Positions 19,176-27,857 of a stretch of DNA of 64,000 nucleotides are shown here, one piece after another. The notes beneath the pieces were generated by a model, which had not been told where the DNA came from, did not search any database, and worked only from the letters and a program-made list of their open reading frames with translations. The position numbers were made by a program, and so were the translations under genes. The stretch covers positions 124,001 to 188,000 of the forward strand of contig JWIH01000018.1 of NCBI GenBank assembly GCA_000814665.1. The letters are read 5' to 3'. Numbering within the stretch: position 1 is the first letter of the stretch; each line of letters begins with the position of its first letter. This DNA is from Pseudoalteromonas flavipulchra NCIMB 2033 = ATCC BAA-314 (GTDB lineage Bacteria; Pseudomonadota; Gammaproteobacteria; Enterobacterales; Alteromonadaceae).

Positions 19176-20942
19176 ATGACAAAGATAAGTCCAGCCGAGC
19201 AGGCTTCTATCGAGGCGTTAGAGAAGCTCAGAAATTGTATCAACAAACACCAGAGTTTCCGTTTGGAAGCAGGTGCGGGTGCGGGAAAAACCTATTCTTT
19301 GATTGAGTCGATTAAGTATCTGATATCCAATCGTGCAGATGAATTTTTAGGTAATCGGCAGCAGATTGCTTGTATTACATACACAAACGTCGCAAAAGAT
19401 GAAATAAAGGATAGAACGGACCATCATCCTGTTATTTTTGCAGATACAATTCACGCGTTCTGCTGGAATATACTTCAACACTATCAGGTAAAGCTCCGAG
19501 AGTACCTCCCGAAGCTAGGTGAAAAATGGCTACAGCGAATAGATGAGGCAGGGGGCGTTACCGATCAAGTGGTTAAGTATGATCTTGGATTTCCTGCGAT
19601 TAATGAATATGAGATAAATTTGCACCATGATGATGTAATCACGTTGATGGCTCATATACTTGCTTATCCAAAATTCCAGAAGCTATTAAAAAGCAAATTC
19701 CCGATAGTATTCATTGATGAATATCAGGATACCGATATCAAGCTAGCTGAAAGTATTGTCTCCAACCTAATTAACAATGACTCTGGTGTAGTTATCGGTT
19801 TATTCGGCGATCACTGGCAAAAAATCTATGGCTCTTCGGCTTGTGGTTTGATATCTAGTGACAAAGGAAAAATAGTAGAAATCGGAAAGAAAGCAAACTT
19901 CCGATCAGACAAAAATATAGTTAGTTGTTTAAACAGAATGAGACCTGACCTCCCCCAAGCTGAATCAGAACCAGACTCAGAAGGAGTGATAAAAGTTTTC
20001 CATTCCAATGATTGGGTAGGTGTACGGAGAGATGGTTCAGGTGGTGGGCATTGGAAGGGGGATCTTCCAGAAGATAGTGTAAGAGAACATGTAGAGAAAA
20101 CGAAAAAGTTAATGCGTAGAGACGGATGGGATTTATCTCCTGACAAGACGAAAATCCTTTTCTTAACAAACAATCTCATCGCCAGTGAACAGAACTTTAA
20201 GAATCTATCGGACTGTTTTCGTTACACAGATGATTATCTCAAAAAAAATGACAAATATATCCAGTTTTTTCTTGATGTGATAGAACCTACAGCACTTGCA
20301 TATGAGCAAAAGCTGTATGGTGAACTATTGCAAATCAAAAAGAAAAACCATCCACAGTTGAAATGCCAAGCTGATAAAACTGAGTTGATTAACAATCTAG
20401 GGAAAGTAATGCATGCAAGAGCCAATTCTACTATTGGCGACTTGCTGGATCTTTTGGTGAGAACTAAGATGCCAAGGCTTTCGTCAAAAGTAGAAGAGGC
20501 TGAAACACGATATAAGGAGCTTACATCAAAGTCTAATGATGAACTGGAAGAGAGAGAATTGAGATTTGTTGACAAGCTCAGTAAGTTGCGCGCTGTAAAG
20601 TATTTAGAGGTTGTAAACCTGAGTGAATACATCGATTCAAAGACGCCCTTCTCTACGAAACACGGTGTGAAAGGCGCAGAGTTTGACAATGTACTTGTCG
20701 TTTGTGGCCGCGGCTGGAATCAATATGACTGGAACCAGATGTTAGAGTGGATGGATGGGAACTACCCTAAAGATAGGCAAGGTACATTTGAACGGAATCG
20801 CAACTTGTTTTATGTCAGCTGTTCGCGAAGCAAGCACAATCTATCTCTGCTGTTTACACAGGAGTTATCTGCAAAATCAATTGAGGTGCTTGAGCGGATA
20901 TTTGGTAAAAACAACGTGCTAGGTGATCCGATTGGAGCTTAG
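19176..20942 (+). CDS. gajB: Gabija protein GajB: UvrD-like helicase/ATPase
   Basis: 588 residues. Superfamily 1 motifs appear in order: Walker A GAGAGKT at 33-39, motif Ia ITYTNVAKDEI, FADTIHAFCW, Walker B FIDEYQDTD (D181-E182), motif III GLFGDHWQKIYG, and near the end HGVKGAEFDNVLVV and the arginine-finger motif NLFYVSCSRSK. GajB forms a supercomplex with GajA and is thought to sense DNA ends or nucleotides during phage infection. Its ribosome-binding site GGAGGAGG lies at the end of gajA, so the two are translated together. The length is above that of the founding GajB. Confidence 0.85.
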   Translation: MTKISPAEQASIEALEKLRNCINKHQSFRLEAGAGAGKTYSLIESIKYLISNRADEFLGNRQQIACITYTNVAKDEIKDRTDHHPVIFADTIHAFCWNILQHYQVKLREYLPKLGEKWLQRIDEAGGVTDQVVKYDLGFPAINEYEINLHHDDVITLMAHILAYPKFQKLLKSKFPIVFIDEYQDTDIKLAESIVSNLINNDSGVVIGLFGDHWQKIYGSSACGLISSDKGKIVEIGKKANFRSDKNIVSCLNRMRPDLPQAESEPDSEGVIKVFHSNDWVGVRRDGSGGGHWKGDLPEDSVREHVEKTKKLMRRDGWDLSPDKTKILFLTNNLIASEQNFKNLSDCFRYTDDYLKKNDKYIQFFLDVIEPTALAYEQKLYGELLQIKKKNHPQLKCQADKTELINNLGKVMHARANSTIGDLLDLLVRTKMPRLSSKVEEAETRYKELTSKSNDELEERELRFVDKLSKLRAVKYLEVVNLSEYIDSKTPFSTKHGVKGAEFDNVLVVCGRGWNQYDWNQMLEWMDGNYPKDRQGTFERNRNLFYVSCSRSKHNLSLLFTQELSAKSIEVLERIFGKNNVLGDPIGA

Positions 20943-21109
20943 GAAAAGTCTTAAGGGATGATTGGAGTTCAACATGTTCTCTTCACATTTTTAAATGTGT
21001 GAAAAAATAGATAAATTTATCTTTGATCCCACTCTAGGGGTATAGAAAGGGGTATTGCCACTTCCCCCCCATGTAAATAGGGTAATAAAAACAAAGGTTT
21101 AAACCGGAT

Positions 21110-21262
21110 ATGGGCGGCATGATGTAATAAACATCATCTCCTAAGCACTACACGCTTTAGAAAAACCCTAACAGTTTGATGTTAGGGTTTTTTTATGCCT
21201 GAAATTTGCTAAAGCTTCATCATTTTTGGGGAATAAAATGGGGTATTGACTAAACGCCCATG
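21110..21262 (+). repeat. Right 153-bp direct repeat (partial groEL 3' end and terminator)
   Basis: A second copy of 16057-16209. The preceding bases CCGGAT also match groEL's CCAGAT codons, so the copied coding part would read PDMGGMM then TAA, i.e. the groEL tail with fewer GGM repeats and a different stop (TGA in the left copy). Nothing of groEL lies further upstream. It marks the right edge of the island. Confidence 0.85.
21162..21195 (+). terminator. Duplicate groEL terminator at the island's right edge
   Basis: AACCCTAAC (21164-21172) and GTTAGGGTT (21181-21189) followed by a T run, identical to the terminator behind groEL. Here it would stop transcription leaving gajB. Confidence 0.8.
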
Positions 21263-21283
21263 TGTTGTAAAAAATGTGCTTTT

Positions 21284-21562
21284 ATGACTATTCATTTTAA
21301 TATCCATTCGGCGTCAACAACGAATACATCAACACCTACACAACTGCTTGCTGCGTCCGTAAAAAAGAAGCCAGAACCTAATCAGGTTAAAGATACCAAA
21401 GAGAAACAAGTATCTGACGAGTCTGTGTCTATTGCTGCATTTACAGGTGATGCACCGAGCAGTTCACCATACAGCGCTCTACTTAATCCTGAGGGCTTTG
21501 ATTACATCCGTTTGAGAACGATTTACCCTAATTTCGGTCTTACTAACTATAAGCTAACTTGA
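21284..21562 (+). CDS. Hypothetical 92-residue protein
   Basis: Starts at ATG 21284 (MTIHFNIHSASTTN), with no strong ribosome-binding site; an in-frame ATG at 21260 lies in the repeat. The middle is polar and rich in Lys/Glu/Ser (KKKPEPNQVKDTKEKQ) and looks disordered. The C-terminus has a more ordered GFDYIRLRTIYPNFGLTNYKL. No signal peptide, membrane helix or known domain is seen. It is the first gene beyond the island on the core side. Confidence 0.45.
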   Translation: MTIHFNIHSASTTNTSTPTQLLAASVKKKPEPNQVKDTKEKQVSDESVSIAAFTGDAPSSSPYSALLNPEGFDYIRLRTIYPNFGLTNYKLT

Positions 21563-21828
21563 ACGCTAGCAATTGTGATTCCTTAAGAGTGCTTTAACTT
21601 TGTTTTTAATAGCTCCGAAAACCTACATTGCTTTTGAGAAAGCACTGATCTAGGGTGGAATAGTATTAGTGAACTTAGTTTTTCATTCAGCTAGCTAACT
21701 TTTGTGTACAGCTTTAGGTTGGTTATGTAAATGTAGTCAAATGTCACACTGCGTAAAAGGGTGTGATCTTGCTTTACTTCGCACAATGAAGGAGTAAGGT
21801 GATGGTAGAGTTTGAAGGAGATCCAAAG

Positions 21829-22311
21829 ATGAAAACACAAATTGCAATACTTGCTTTATTTATGACTCCCTTGTTTGTCAATGCAGGTGAGGTCGCTGTG
21901 ACTTGGAAGGACTTTAAAGAGTATCGCGATGTTAGACCAGGAAATGAAACGCGAGGTTCATTTCATAAGCGGGTTGAAAAGCAATTACAGAAGCACCTAG
22001 AAGAATTAGCGACTAAATTACCCGAGGGCTACAAGCTCGCCATTACCTTTGATGAGATAGACCTTGCTGGTGATGTTCATTACGGTACCACTGATATTCG
22101 GGTGATTAAACCAATCCATTTCCCCCGTTTTGAAATTAGCTATAAGTTAACAGATAAATCTGGTAAAACCATCTCAGAGGAAAATGGCGTGACGTTAAAA
22201 GATATGTCGTTCATGGATAGAATCAAAAGAGGCATGGACGAATCTTTTTATTATGAAAAGCGTCTTTTAACTGACTGGTTTGAAGATGACTTGATGAAAA
22301 AAGTTAGTTAA
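21829..22311 (+). CDS. DUF3016 family periplasmic protein
   Basis: 160 residues from ATG 21829, chosen because GAAGGAG (21814-21820) precedes it and a signal peptide (MKTQIAILALFMTPLFVNA) follows. The mature protein matches the DUF3016 pattern: VTWKDFKEYRDVRPGNE at the start, LPEGYKLAITFDEIDLAGDV in the middle, then IRVIKPIHFPRFEISY and a closing MSFMDR segment. The family is widespread in marine gammaproteobacteria with no known function. A perfect hairpin follows the stop. Confidence 0.8.
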   Translation: MKTQIAILALFMTPLFVNAGEVAVTWKDFKEYRDVRPGNETRGSFHKRVEKQLQKHLEELATKLPEGYKLAITFDEIDLAGDVHYGTTDIRVIKPIHFPRFEISYKLTDKSGKTISEENGVTLKDMSFMDRIKRGMDESFYYEKRLLTDWFEDDLMKKVS

Positions 22312-22340
22312 TTAACCGGCATTAGCCTTGAGATAAGCTT

Positions 22341-22367
22341 ACACGCAGCGGCCAAGCTGCGTGTTTG
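22341..22367 (+). terminator. Terminator after the DUF3016 gene
   Basis: ACACGCAGC (22341-22349) and GCTGCGTGT (22356-22364) form a perfect 9-bp stem with a 6-base loop, followed by TTTGGTT. It lies between convergent genes and may serve both. Confidence 0.7.
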
Positions 22368-22380
22368 GTTAACTAGTTGG

Positions 22381-22674
22381 CTATTTAAATGTAGCCAGTA
22401 GCTGTAGTAAGGATTGTAACTTTTTGACAACCAGTGCGAGTTTTTGCTCGTCAATTTCTTCAGTTGTCGATAGGCCTTCAACGTCGGCTGCAACATCCAA
22501 AACATAAGGTTTAAAGCGTTTCGCTTCAAACGTAAACCCCGCTTCTTCTGTAAATAACGCTTTAAACTTACCATGACCTTGCTGCTGCAATTCATCGAGT
22601 TTTTTATCCGCATCTAGTGCTTGGCGGTATATGATCTTGAGATTTTCATTGAGTTTTTCGATAACGGCTTGCAT
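22381..22674 (-). CDS. Conserved-looking helical protein of unknown function
   Basis: 97 residues beginning MQAVIEKLNENLKIIYRQAL. The sequence is mostly amphipathic helix with a central GHGKFKALFTEEAGFTFEAKRFKPYVLDV that looks structured and conserved. No signal peptide or membrane segment is seen. A coiled coil or small helical bundle is likely. I do not recognise a named family; some resemblance in general shape to primosomal PriC-like helices is too weak to use. It is convergent with the DUF3016 gene. Confidence 0.55.
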   Translation of the reverse strand: MQAVIEKLNENLKIIYRQALDADKKLDELQQQGHGKFKALFTEEAGFTFEAKRFKPYVLDVAADVEGLSTTEEIDEQKLALVVKKLQSLLQLLATFK

Positions 22675-22797
22675 GGTCAGTCCTAATCGCCCTACTAAAA
22701 GCGCTTATTTTAAGGGTTTCATTTACAATTGTCAGGTGTAAATCTACCCTTTTATAAGTAGTACAAAGGAATTGGAAATTTATCTCGTAATTTATCC

Positions 22798-22824
22798 TAA
22801 AGGTTTAAATTTATACGCCGATAA
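22798..22824 (+). promoter_or_regulatory. Sigma-28 (FliA) type promoter
   Basis: TAAAGGTT (22798-22805), exactly 11 bases, then GCCGATAA (22817-22824). The FliA consensus is TAAAGTTT-N11-GCCGATAA, so only one base differs and the spacing is exact. It is 35 bp before the start of the next small gene. Confidence 0.8.
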
Positions 22825-22859
22825 CCAATTTGATCCATCAAAAAGTCAGGTAATCACTT

Positions 22860-23069
22860 ATGAATATTTCCGGAAGTAACCTACCTGCTATGTCTGGAGC
22901 TGGTCAAAGCGGTGAAGTATACAGCGCCGTTTTGGCAAAAAAGCAACAGAAAGCAGATGGACAAGCCGCGCTTGCTTTAATTGAATCTGCGGGCAGCAGT
23001 GCAGCAGCACAAACGCCAGCTAAATCAGTGACAGCAACGCTGGGCAACAACATCAATACATACGCGTAA
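22860..23069 (+). CDS. Small protein under a flagellar-type promoter
   Basis: 69 residues beginning MNISGSNLPAMSGAGQSGEV. It is Ala/Gln/Ser-rich with one likely amphipathic helix (VYSAVLAKKQQKADGQAALA) and a flexible tail. The early helix with a VLxKK motif and a downstream ALxLIE is loosely like the YjfB/putative motility protein group of small flagellar-regulon proteins; that match is weak. The near-perfect sigma-28 promoter upstream supports a link with motility or chemotaxis. A strong terminator follows, so it is a single-gene unit. Confidence 0.6.
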   Translation: MNISGSNLPAMSGAGQSGEVYSAVLAKKQQKADGQAALALIESAGSSAAAQTPAKSVTATLGNNINTYA

Positions 23070-23123
23070 GCTTATGTCTGATGGCACGTTGTCTTCGGCA
23101 TGTCCGATAGATATGTGCAAAGC

Positions 23124-23156
23124 AATCGGTGCTAGGGTCATTAGCACCGATTTTTT
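23124..23156 (+). terminator. Terminator after the flagellar-type small gene
   Basis: AATCGGTGCTA (23124-23134) and TAGCACCGATT (23142-23152) form an 11-bp stem with a 7-base loop, followed by TTTT. It lies just before the stop of the opposing epmB gene. Confidence 0.85.
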
Positions 23157-23162
23157 GCTATT

Positions 23163-24179
23163 TTAGTCTAGTAAATTTAAGTCAATCGGCGTTTTACTTG
23201 GCTGACCACCAATTTCTCTTACCAATTTAGGCACCAAGAATCCCGGTAGCATTTCTAAAAGCTCAGCCATTATCGTCTTGGCTTCACGCTCTTCTACATC
23301 AAAATGGCTAGCGCCTTCTACCTTATCGAGTAAATGCAAATAATAAGGCAGTATATCTGCATCGAATAGGGCTTCACTCAGTTGAGCTTGAGCCGCAACA
23401 TCGTTATTAATTCCTTTAAGTAGCACAGCTTGGTTTAGCAAAGTCACATTGGCTTGTTTAAGCCTTTGCATTGCGGCTTTAAAGGTATCATCGATTTCAT
23501 TTGCATGATTAATGTGATTTACCAAAATCACCTTTAAATGACTCTTTGTTAAACGTAGGCACAATTCCTCGGTTATTCTCGCTGGGATCACTACCGGTAA
23601 GCGACTGTGAATACGCAAACGTTTGATTTGTGGTATAGCCTCTAATTGTTCTAGCACCCAAGCTATCATGTCATCTTTGGCCATCAGCGGATCACCGCCA
23701 CTTAAGATCACCTCATTGATTTCAGGATGGGCGCGCAAATAATCAAATACAGGCTCTAAGGTGCGTTTGTTGACCTGATTATCCTGATAAGGGAAGTGGC
23801 GTCGAAAACAGTAGCGGCAGTTGACCGCACAACCAGTTTTGAGCATGAGTAATACCCTAGAGCGGTACTTATGTAACAAACCAGGTACAGGCGCGTCTTG
23901 TTCTTCGAGTGGATCTTTACTAAATCCCGCTTCAGTTAAATATTCCTGATGTACAGGTAACACTTGTAATAGCAAGGGATCATGACGATCTCCGTGGCGC
24001 ATTTTAGCGATAAATGGGCGAGGTACTCGCATAGGAAACAAGCGCTTAGCTGCAAAGTCTCGTGCATCAAATTGGTCATGCAACCCCAAGATGTTGAGTA
24101 GCTCTTGTGGGTCAGTGACAACATTTGCTAATTCTTTTTGCCAGTTAGTCTGCAAATTTACTTCATTTATTTGTATCAT
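23163..24179 (-). CDS. epmB: EF-P (R)-beta-lysine synthesis enzyme EpmB
   Basis: 338 residues. A radical-SAM lysine 2,3-aminomutase-like protein that makes (R)-beta-lysine for attachment to elongation factor P. The iron-sulfur cluster motif is C117-x3-C121-x2-C124 (GCAVNCRYCFRR), followed by EVILSGGDPL and the PLP-region sequence of the family. Its length fits EpmB rather than the longer KamA. It diverges from efp, 42 bp apart, and epmA lies just beyond efp, so the whole modification set is together. Confidence 0.95.
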   Translation of the reverse strand: MIQINEVNLQTNWQKELANVVTDPQELLNILGLHDQFDARDFAAKRLFPMRVPRPFIAKMRHGDRHDPLLLQVLPVHQEYLTEAGFSKDPLEEQDAPVPGLLHKYRSRVLLMLKTGCAVNCRYCFRRHFPYQDNQVNKRTLEPVFDYLRAHPEINEVILSGGDPLMAKDDMIAWVLEQLEAIPQIKRLRIHSRLPVVIPARITEELCLRLTKSHLKVILVNHINHANEIDDTFKAAMQRLKQANVTLLNQAVLLKGINNDVAAQAQLSEALFDADILPYYLHLLDKVEGASHFDVEEREAKTIMAELLEMLPGFLVPKLVREIGGQPSKTPIDLNLLD

Positions 24180-24221
24180 TAGCAGGTTAATTACTCGAAT
24201 ATACGTAGATTAGAGGATACG

Positions 24222-24788
24222 ATGGCGAATTATAGCACCAACGAGTTCAAGGGCGGCCTAAAAATTATGATGGACGGCGAGCCTTGTTCTATCTTAGAAA
24301 ATGAAATGGTCAAGCCTGGTAAAGGACAAGCGTTTAACCGCGTTAAAATCCGTAAGCTTATCTCAGGTAAAGTACTAGAGAAAACATTTAAGTCTGGCGA
24401 CTCAGTGGAAGGCGCAGACGTAATGGATACTGATCTAGCGTATTTATACACTGATGGTGAGTTCTGGCATTTCATGAACAACGAAACATTTGAGCAGATC
24501 GCAGCTGATGAAAAAGCACTTGGCGATAGCGTAAAATGGTTGGTTGAAAATGACGTATGTACTATCACACTGTGGAATGGTAACCCAATCGCAGTAACAC
24601 CACCTAACTTTGTTGAGCTTGAGATCACAGAAACAGATCCAGGCCTGAAAGGCGACACTGCGGGTACTGGTGGTAAGCCTGCAACCCTAAGCACAGGTGC
24701 TGTTGTTCGTGTTCCTTTGTTCGTTCAAATTGGTGAAGTGATCAAAGTTGATACGCGTAGTGGCGAATACGTAAGCCGCGTAAAATAA
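24222..24788 (+). CDS. efp: Elongation factor P
   Basis: 188 residues. EF-P rescues ribosomes stalled at polyproline stretches. The three beta-barrel domains are present, and the modified tip is VKPGKGQAF with Lys34, the residue beta-lysylated by EpmA/EpmB in enterobacteria. A Lys at this place, with both enzymes next door, points to the lysylation route rather than the Arg rhamnosylation route. Followed by a terminator and then epmA. Confidence 0.98.
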   Translation: MANYSTNEFKGGLKIMMDGEPCSILENEMVKPGKGQAFNRVKIRKLISGKVLEKTFKSGDSVEGADVMDTDLAYLYTDGEFWHFMNNETFEQIAADEKALGDSVKWLVENDVCTITLWNGNPIAVTPPNFVELEITETDPGLKGDTAGTGGKPATLSTGAVVRVPLFVQIGEVIKVDTRSGEYVSRVK

Positions 24789-24816
24789 TAGCGTAAAGCA
24801 ATTTACGATGTTTTAT

Positions 24817-24845
24817 AAATCCCAGCATGTTGCTGGGATTTTTTT
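24817..24845 (+). terminator. efp terminator
   Basis: AAATCCCAGCA (24817-24827) and TGCTGGGATTT (24831-24841) form an 11-bp stem with a 3-base loop and a T run. It is 28 bp after efp and 11 bp before the epmA start, so epmA is probably expressed by partial read-through. Confidence 0.85.
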
Positions 24846-24855
24846 GGAGTAAACA

Positions 24856-25830
24856 ATGACGGTGAACAATTGGCAGCCAAGTGCAACGATAGAGACGCTT
24901 AGGCAAAGGGCTGCAATTTTAGCGAAGATACGGCACTTTTTTGCTGCTCGTGATGTGATGGAAGTCGACACGCCGAGCCTTTCTCAAGCCTCAGTGACCG
25001 ACCCTCACTTAGATACTTTCCATACTCGATTTGTTGGCCCAAATCACAGCCAAGGTTTGCCTTTATTTTTACAAACGTCACCCGAGTATGCGATGAAAAG
25101 ACTACTTGCCGCAGGCAGTGGTGCGATTTTTCAATTATGTAAGGCTTTTCGTAACGAAGAGTCAGGGCGTCATCACAATCCAGAATTTACGATGTTAGAG
25201 TGGTATCGTCCGGGCTTTGACGAATTTGACTTAATGGCGGAAATCGATGAGTTGATGCAGATGTTATTGGACTGTCCAGCTAGTGATTCGATGACTTACC
25301 AGCAAGCCTTTGAGACCCATCTTGGATTTGACCCTTTAAGCGTGTCGCTGACGGAATTGAAAGCGCACGCCAATAAATACGGTTATGGTGATATTGCAGC
25401 TATCGAGAATAATCCAGATACTTTACTGCAATTGCTATTTTGCATGGAAATAGAGCCTAAAATTGGTCAGCAGCAACCTTGTTTTGTTTATCACTTTCCG
25501 GCATCCCAAGCGGCGCTGGCAAAACTTAACCCGAAAGACAATCGCGTTGCAGGGCGTTTTGAGCTCTATTATCGCAATATGGAGCTGGCCAACGGATTTA
25601 ACGAATTGACGGATGCAGCAGAGCAAAGAGCGCGTTTTGAGCAAGATAACCAGCTCAGAGCTGAGATGGGATTACACCCAGTGCCGGCCGATGAGCGGTT
25701 ATTGGCTGCACTTGACGCAGGCGTCCCCGATTGTGCTGGTGTTGCACTGGGAATAGATAGGCTAGTCATGCTGGCGCTAAACAAAGCTAGCATCAGCGAA
25801 GTGCTCACATTTGATGTTTCGCGGGCTTAG
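24856..25830 (+). CDS. epmA: EF-P lysine ligase EpmA (PoxA/GenX)
   Basis: 324 residues. A class II lysyl-tRNA synthetase catalytic domain without the N-terminal anticodon-binding domain. Motif 2 ([20 protein letters not shown]) and motif 3 ([14 protein letters not shown]) are intact. It activates (R)-beta-lysine with ATP and attaches it to Lys34 of EF-P. The start [20 protein letters not shown] follows TTGGAG. Its stop overlaps the stop of the opposite chemoreceptor gene by 4 bp. Confidence 0.95.
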   Translation: MTVNNWQPSATIETLRQRAAILAKIRHFFAARDVMEVDTPSLSQASVTDPHLDTFHTRFVGPNHSQGLPLFLQTSPEYAMKRLLAAGSGAIFQLCKAFRNEESGRHHNPEFTMLEWYRPGFDEFDLMAEIDELMQMLLDCPASDSMTYQQAFETHLGFDPLSVSLTELKAHANKYGYGDIAAIENNPDTLLQLLFCMEIEPKIGQQQPCFVYHFPASQAALAKLNPKDNRVAGRFELYYRNMELANGFNELTDAAEQRARFEQDNQLRAEMGLHPVPADERLLAALDAGVPDCAGVALGIDRLVMLALNKASISEVLTFDVSRA

Positions 25831-27053
25831 CGCCGCGAAACAAAGCGAGTAAGTTCTTTTTGAGTGGTTTCTGTGAGCTTTTGAGCACTTTGGCATTCGG
25901 CTAACGCGCCATCAATTTGTGATTTAGATTGCTGACCCAGTTCAACAATTTGTTGCACTGCTTGATGGGTATGTTTTTGCGTTTCTTCAAGTTGGTGTAC
26001 CGCACTAACGATTTCTTCTAATTGCGCTTGATTGCGTTCAAAGTCATCACTCATCGAAATAAAGCCTTGAGAGGTATCACTGATGGCTTTCTCTGCTGAG
26101 CTTGAATGAGAAATCAATTGTTCTGATTCTTGATTGGTTTCACCGACCAGCACGTTCATTTGATTGATAAAATCGCTGATCTGGCGGGTGGCAGCATTGA
26201 CCTTGACCGACAGCGCACGAACTTCATCGGCAACCACTGCAAAGCCACGCCCGGCTTCACCTGCTCGAGCTGCTTCAATTGCCGCATTGAGCGCAAGCAA
26301 GTTGGTTTGGTCGGAAAACTCTTCAACCATTTTTAGAATGTTGCGAATATTCTCACTATTTTCTTTCAGGCCTGAAACCGTCGATGAAAAGTTACCTAGT
26401 AGCGTGGTGATTTGTTTTACTTCAGCGACAAGCTGAGTTAACGACTGTGATGAACCGCGAACAAAATGCAAGCTTTCGGTATTGGCCTGATAAACCTGAT
26501 CGGTATTGTGCACAATACTTTGTAAACTGTGGCTGACCTGATCGGAAGCTGCAATAATTGTGTCACCTTGGCTCAGCTGCTGCTGTCCATACTTTGCGGT
26601 ACTTTGCATGGAATTGGTGATATCGCGGTTGCTTTGTGTTGCCGCAGCAGCACTTTCATATGTTTTTTCCAAAAGGACACTAAGGTGGGTGGTAAAGGCG
26701 TTGTACTGCTCGCTTAAATCTCTAAATTCGTCATAAGTGAATTGTGGCAGCTTTGCATCTAAGTTACCGTCTTGGCGGTTAACACGCTCCAATGACTCTT
26801 TCATCGCTTGTACAGGTCGTACGATTAAAAAGCGCATATAGAAGACGGTAAACGCAAACGCGGCAAGGATCACAATAGTGATAAGCCAAAACAGTCCCAT
26901 ACTCGCACCGGAGTGAGCAAGTTCAGAATACAGCCAAACCAAGCTAATAACCTGAAATAGGAGTAAAAAGCCTAAATTGCCAACAATTTTACGAGAAAGG
27001 GTATAGAAAAACGTCTGTTCTACAAAATTATAAATGCGCATATATAAACTCAT
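25827..27053 (-). CDS. Methyl-accepting chemotaxis protein without a large sensor domain
   Basis: 408 residues. Two hydrophobic segments lie close together near the N-terminus (about 23-42 and 54-72) with only a short loop, so no sizeable periplasmic ligand domain exists. A HAMP-like region ([18 protein letters not shown]) follows, and then the signalling domain with the hairpin tip [20 protein letters not shown] and [15 protein letters not shown]. It would act with CheA/CheW at the membrane, perhaps sensing something in the membrane or cytoplasm. The C-terminus (ELTRFVSRR) has no CheR-tether pentapeptide. It is convergent with epmA, with overlapping stops. Confidence 0.9.
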   Translation of the reverse strand: MSLYMRIYNFVEQTFFYTLSRKIVGNLGFLLLFQVISLVWLYSELAHSGASMGLFWLITIVILAAFAFTVFYMRFLIVRPVQAMKESLERVNRQDGNLDAKLPQFTYDEFRDLSEQYNAFTTHLSVLLEKTYESAAAATQSNRDITNSMQSTAKYGQQQLSQGDTIIAASDQVSHSLQSIVHNTDQVYQANTESLHFVRGSSQSLTQLVAEVKQITTLLGNFSSTVSGLKENSENIRNILKMVEEFSDQTNLLALNAAIEAARAGEAGRGFAVVADEVRALSVKVNAATRQISDFINQMNVLVGETNQESEQLISHSSSAEKAISDTSQGFISMSDDFERNQAQLEEIVSAVHQLEETQKHTHQAVQQIVELGQQSKSQIDGALAECQSAQKLTETTQKELTRFVSRR

Positions 27054-27134
27054 ATTGGGCTCATCATTGTGCCACTTTATTTGTCTCAGTATAGATGAGC
27101 TAAATGGAATAACAATGCTAAAGCGATCAAGCAG

Positions 27135-27857
27135 TTACTCAATTGGGGTGGCGTAGGCGCCAATGCCCTGTAAATACATTTTGGTTTGGCATGGAAAGTT
27201 AGTGAAAATACCATCCACCCCGAAATCTAGCATCATATCTATGTCTTGTTGTTTATCGACCGTATAAGCAAATACCTTTAATCCGCGAGATTTTGCGTCC
27301 AACACATATTCATGATTAATAAAGTTTTTGTCCATATGAATGCTGTAGGCATGGAGCGATTCGGCAAATTGTGCATAATGAATTGGAATAGAAGCGGTTA
27401 ACGCGCCAATTCTTACCCAAGGTAATTTCTGCTTTAGCCACAATAGTTGATGATGGTCAAAAGAGGAGATGAGTAGCTGCTCTCTGGTGATCACGCCTTG
27501 CTGGATATGTTCTTCAATATAGGTAACGAATTTATCTAGGCCAAAGGTATGCTTTAGTTCTAAATTGATATCTGTCTGTTTGCCTATCGTGGCGAACACT
27601 TGCTGCAAGGTGGGAATTGATTGCCCTTTACCGGCATCAAGCGTGGCAAGGTAGGCTTGAGTTTGTTCATTGACTCTACCTACGCCGTTGGTGGTTCTGT
27701 CTAGCCAAGTGTCGTGGATAATGGCGTAATCATCCGCGCAACTTTGCACATCCAACTCAATACTATCAACGCCAATATGGAGAGCCGCTTCTATTGCAGC
27801 AAGTGTATTTTCTGGATAGCTGCCACTGGCTCCACGGTGCGCTAAGACTTGAATCAT
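27135..27857 (-). CDS. ugpQ: Glycerophosphodiester phosphodiesterase
   Basis: 240 residues from ATG 27857, chosen because family members begin right at the strand before LAHRGASG and AAGGA precedes it. The GDPD motifs are clear: HRGASGSYPENT, then ELDVQ with the metal-binding Glu and Asp, HDTWLDRTTNG, and a late GVDGIFTNFP. It has no signal peptide, so it is the cytoplasmic UgpQ type that splits glycerophosphodiesters into glycerol-3-phosphate and an alcohol. The start overlaps the stop of the EamA gene in ATGA, so the two are coupled. Confidence 0.93.
   Translation of the reverse strand: MIQVLAHRGASGSYPENTLAAIEAALHIGVDSIELDVQSCADDYAIIHDTWLDRTTNGVGRVNEQTQAYLATLDAGKGQSIPTLQQVFATIGKQTDINLELKHTFGLDKFVTYIEEHIQQGVITREQLLISSFDHHQLLWLKQKLPWVRIGALTASIPIHYAQFAESLHAYSIHMDKNFINHEYVLDAKSRGLKVFAYTVDKQQDIDMMLDFGVDGIFTNFPCQTKMYLQGIGAYATPIE

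Larger units (their letters stand above)
16210..21109. mobile_element. Gabija defence island inserted behind groEL
   Basis: About 4.9 kb between two direct copies of the groEL 3' end plus terminator. It holds an HNH/glycine-zipper protein, a small membrane protein, gajA and gajB, all on the plus strand. No integrase, transposase or resolvase is seen inside, and the ends lack terminal inverted repeats. Entry could have been by a recombinase supplied in trans using the groEL 3' end as attachment site, or by homologous exchange with a relative that carries the island. By eye the coding sequence is more AT-rich and less codon-biased than groEL, but it was not measured. Confidence 0.75.

Noticed and set aside
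27040..27085. Sigma-28 promoter before the chemoreceptor gene
   Set aside because: TAAAGTGG with a GCCCAATA after 11 bases is seen on the minus strand, but the second element has several mismatches and overlaps the start codon.
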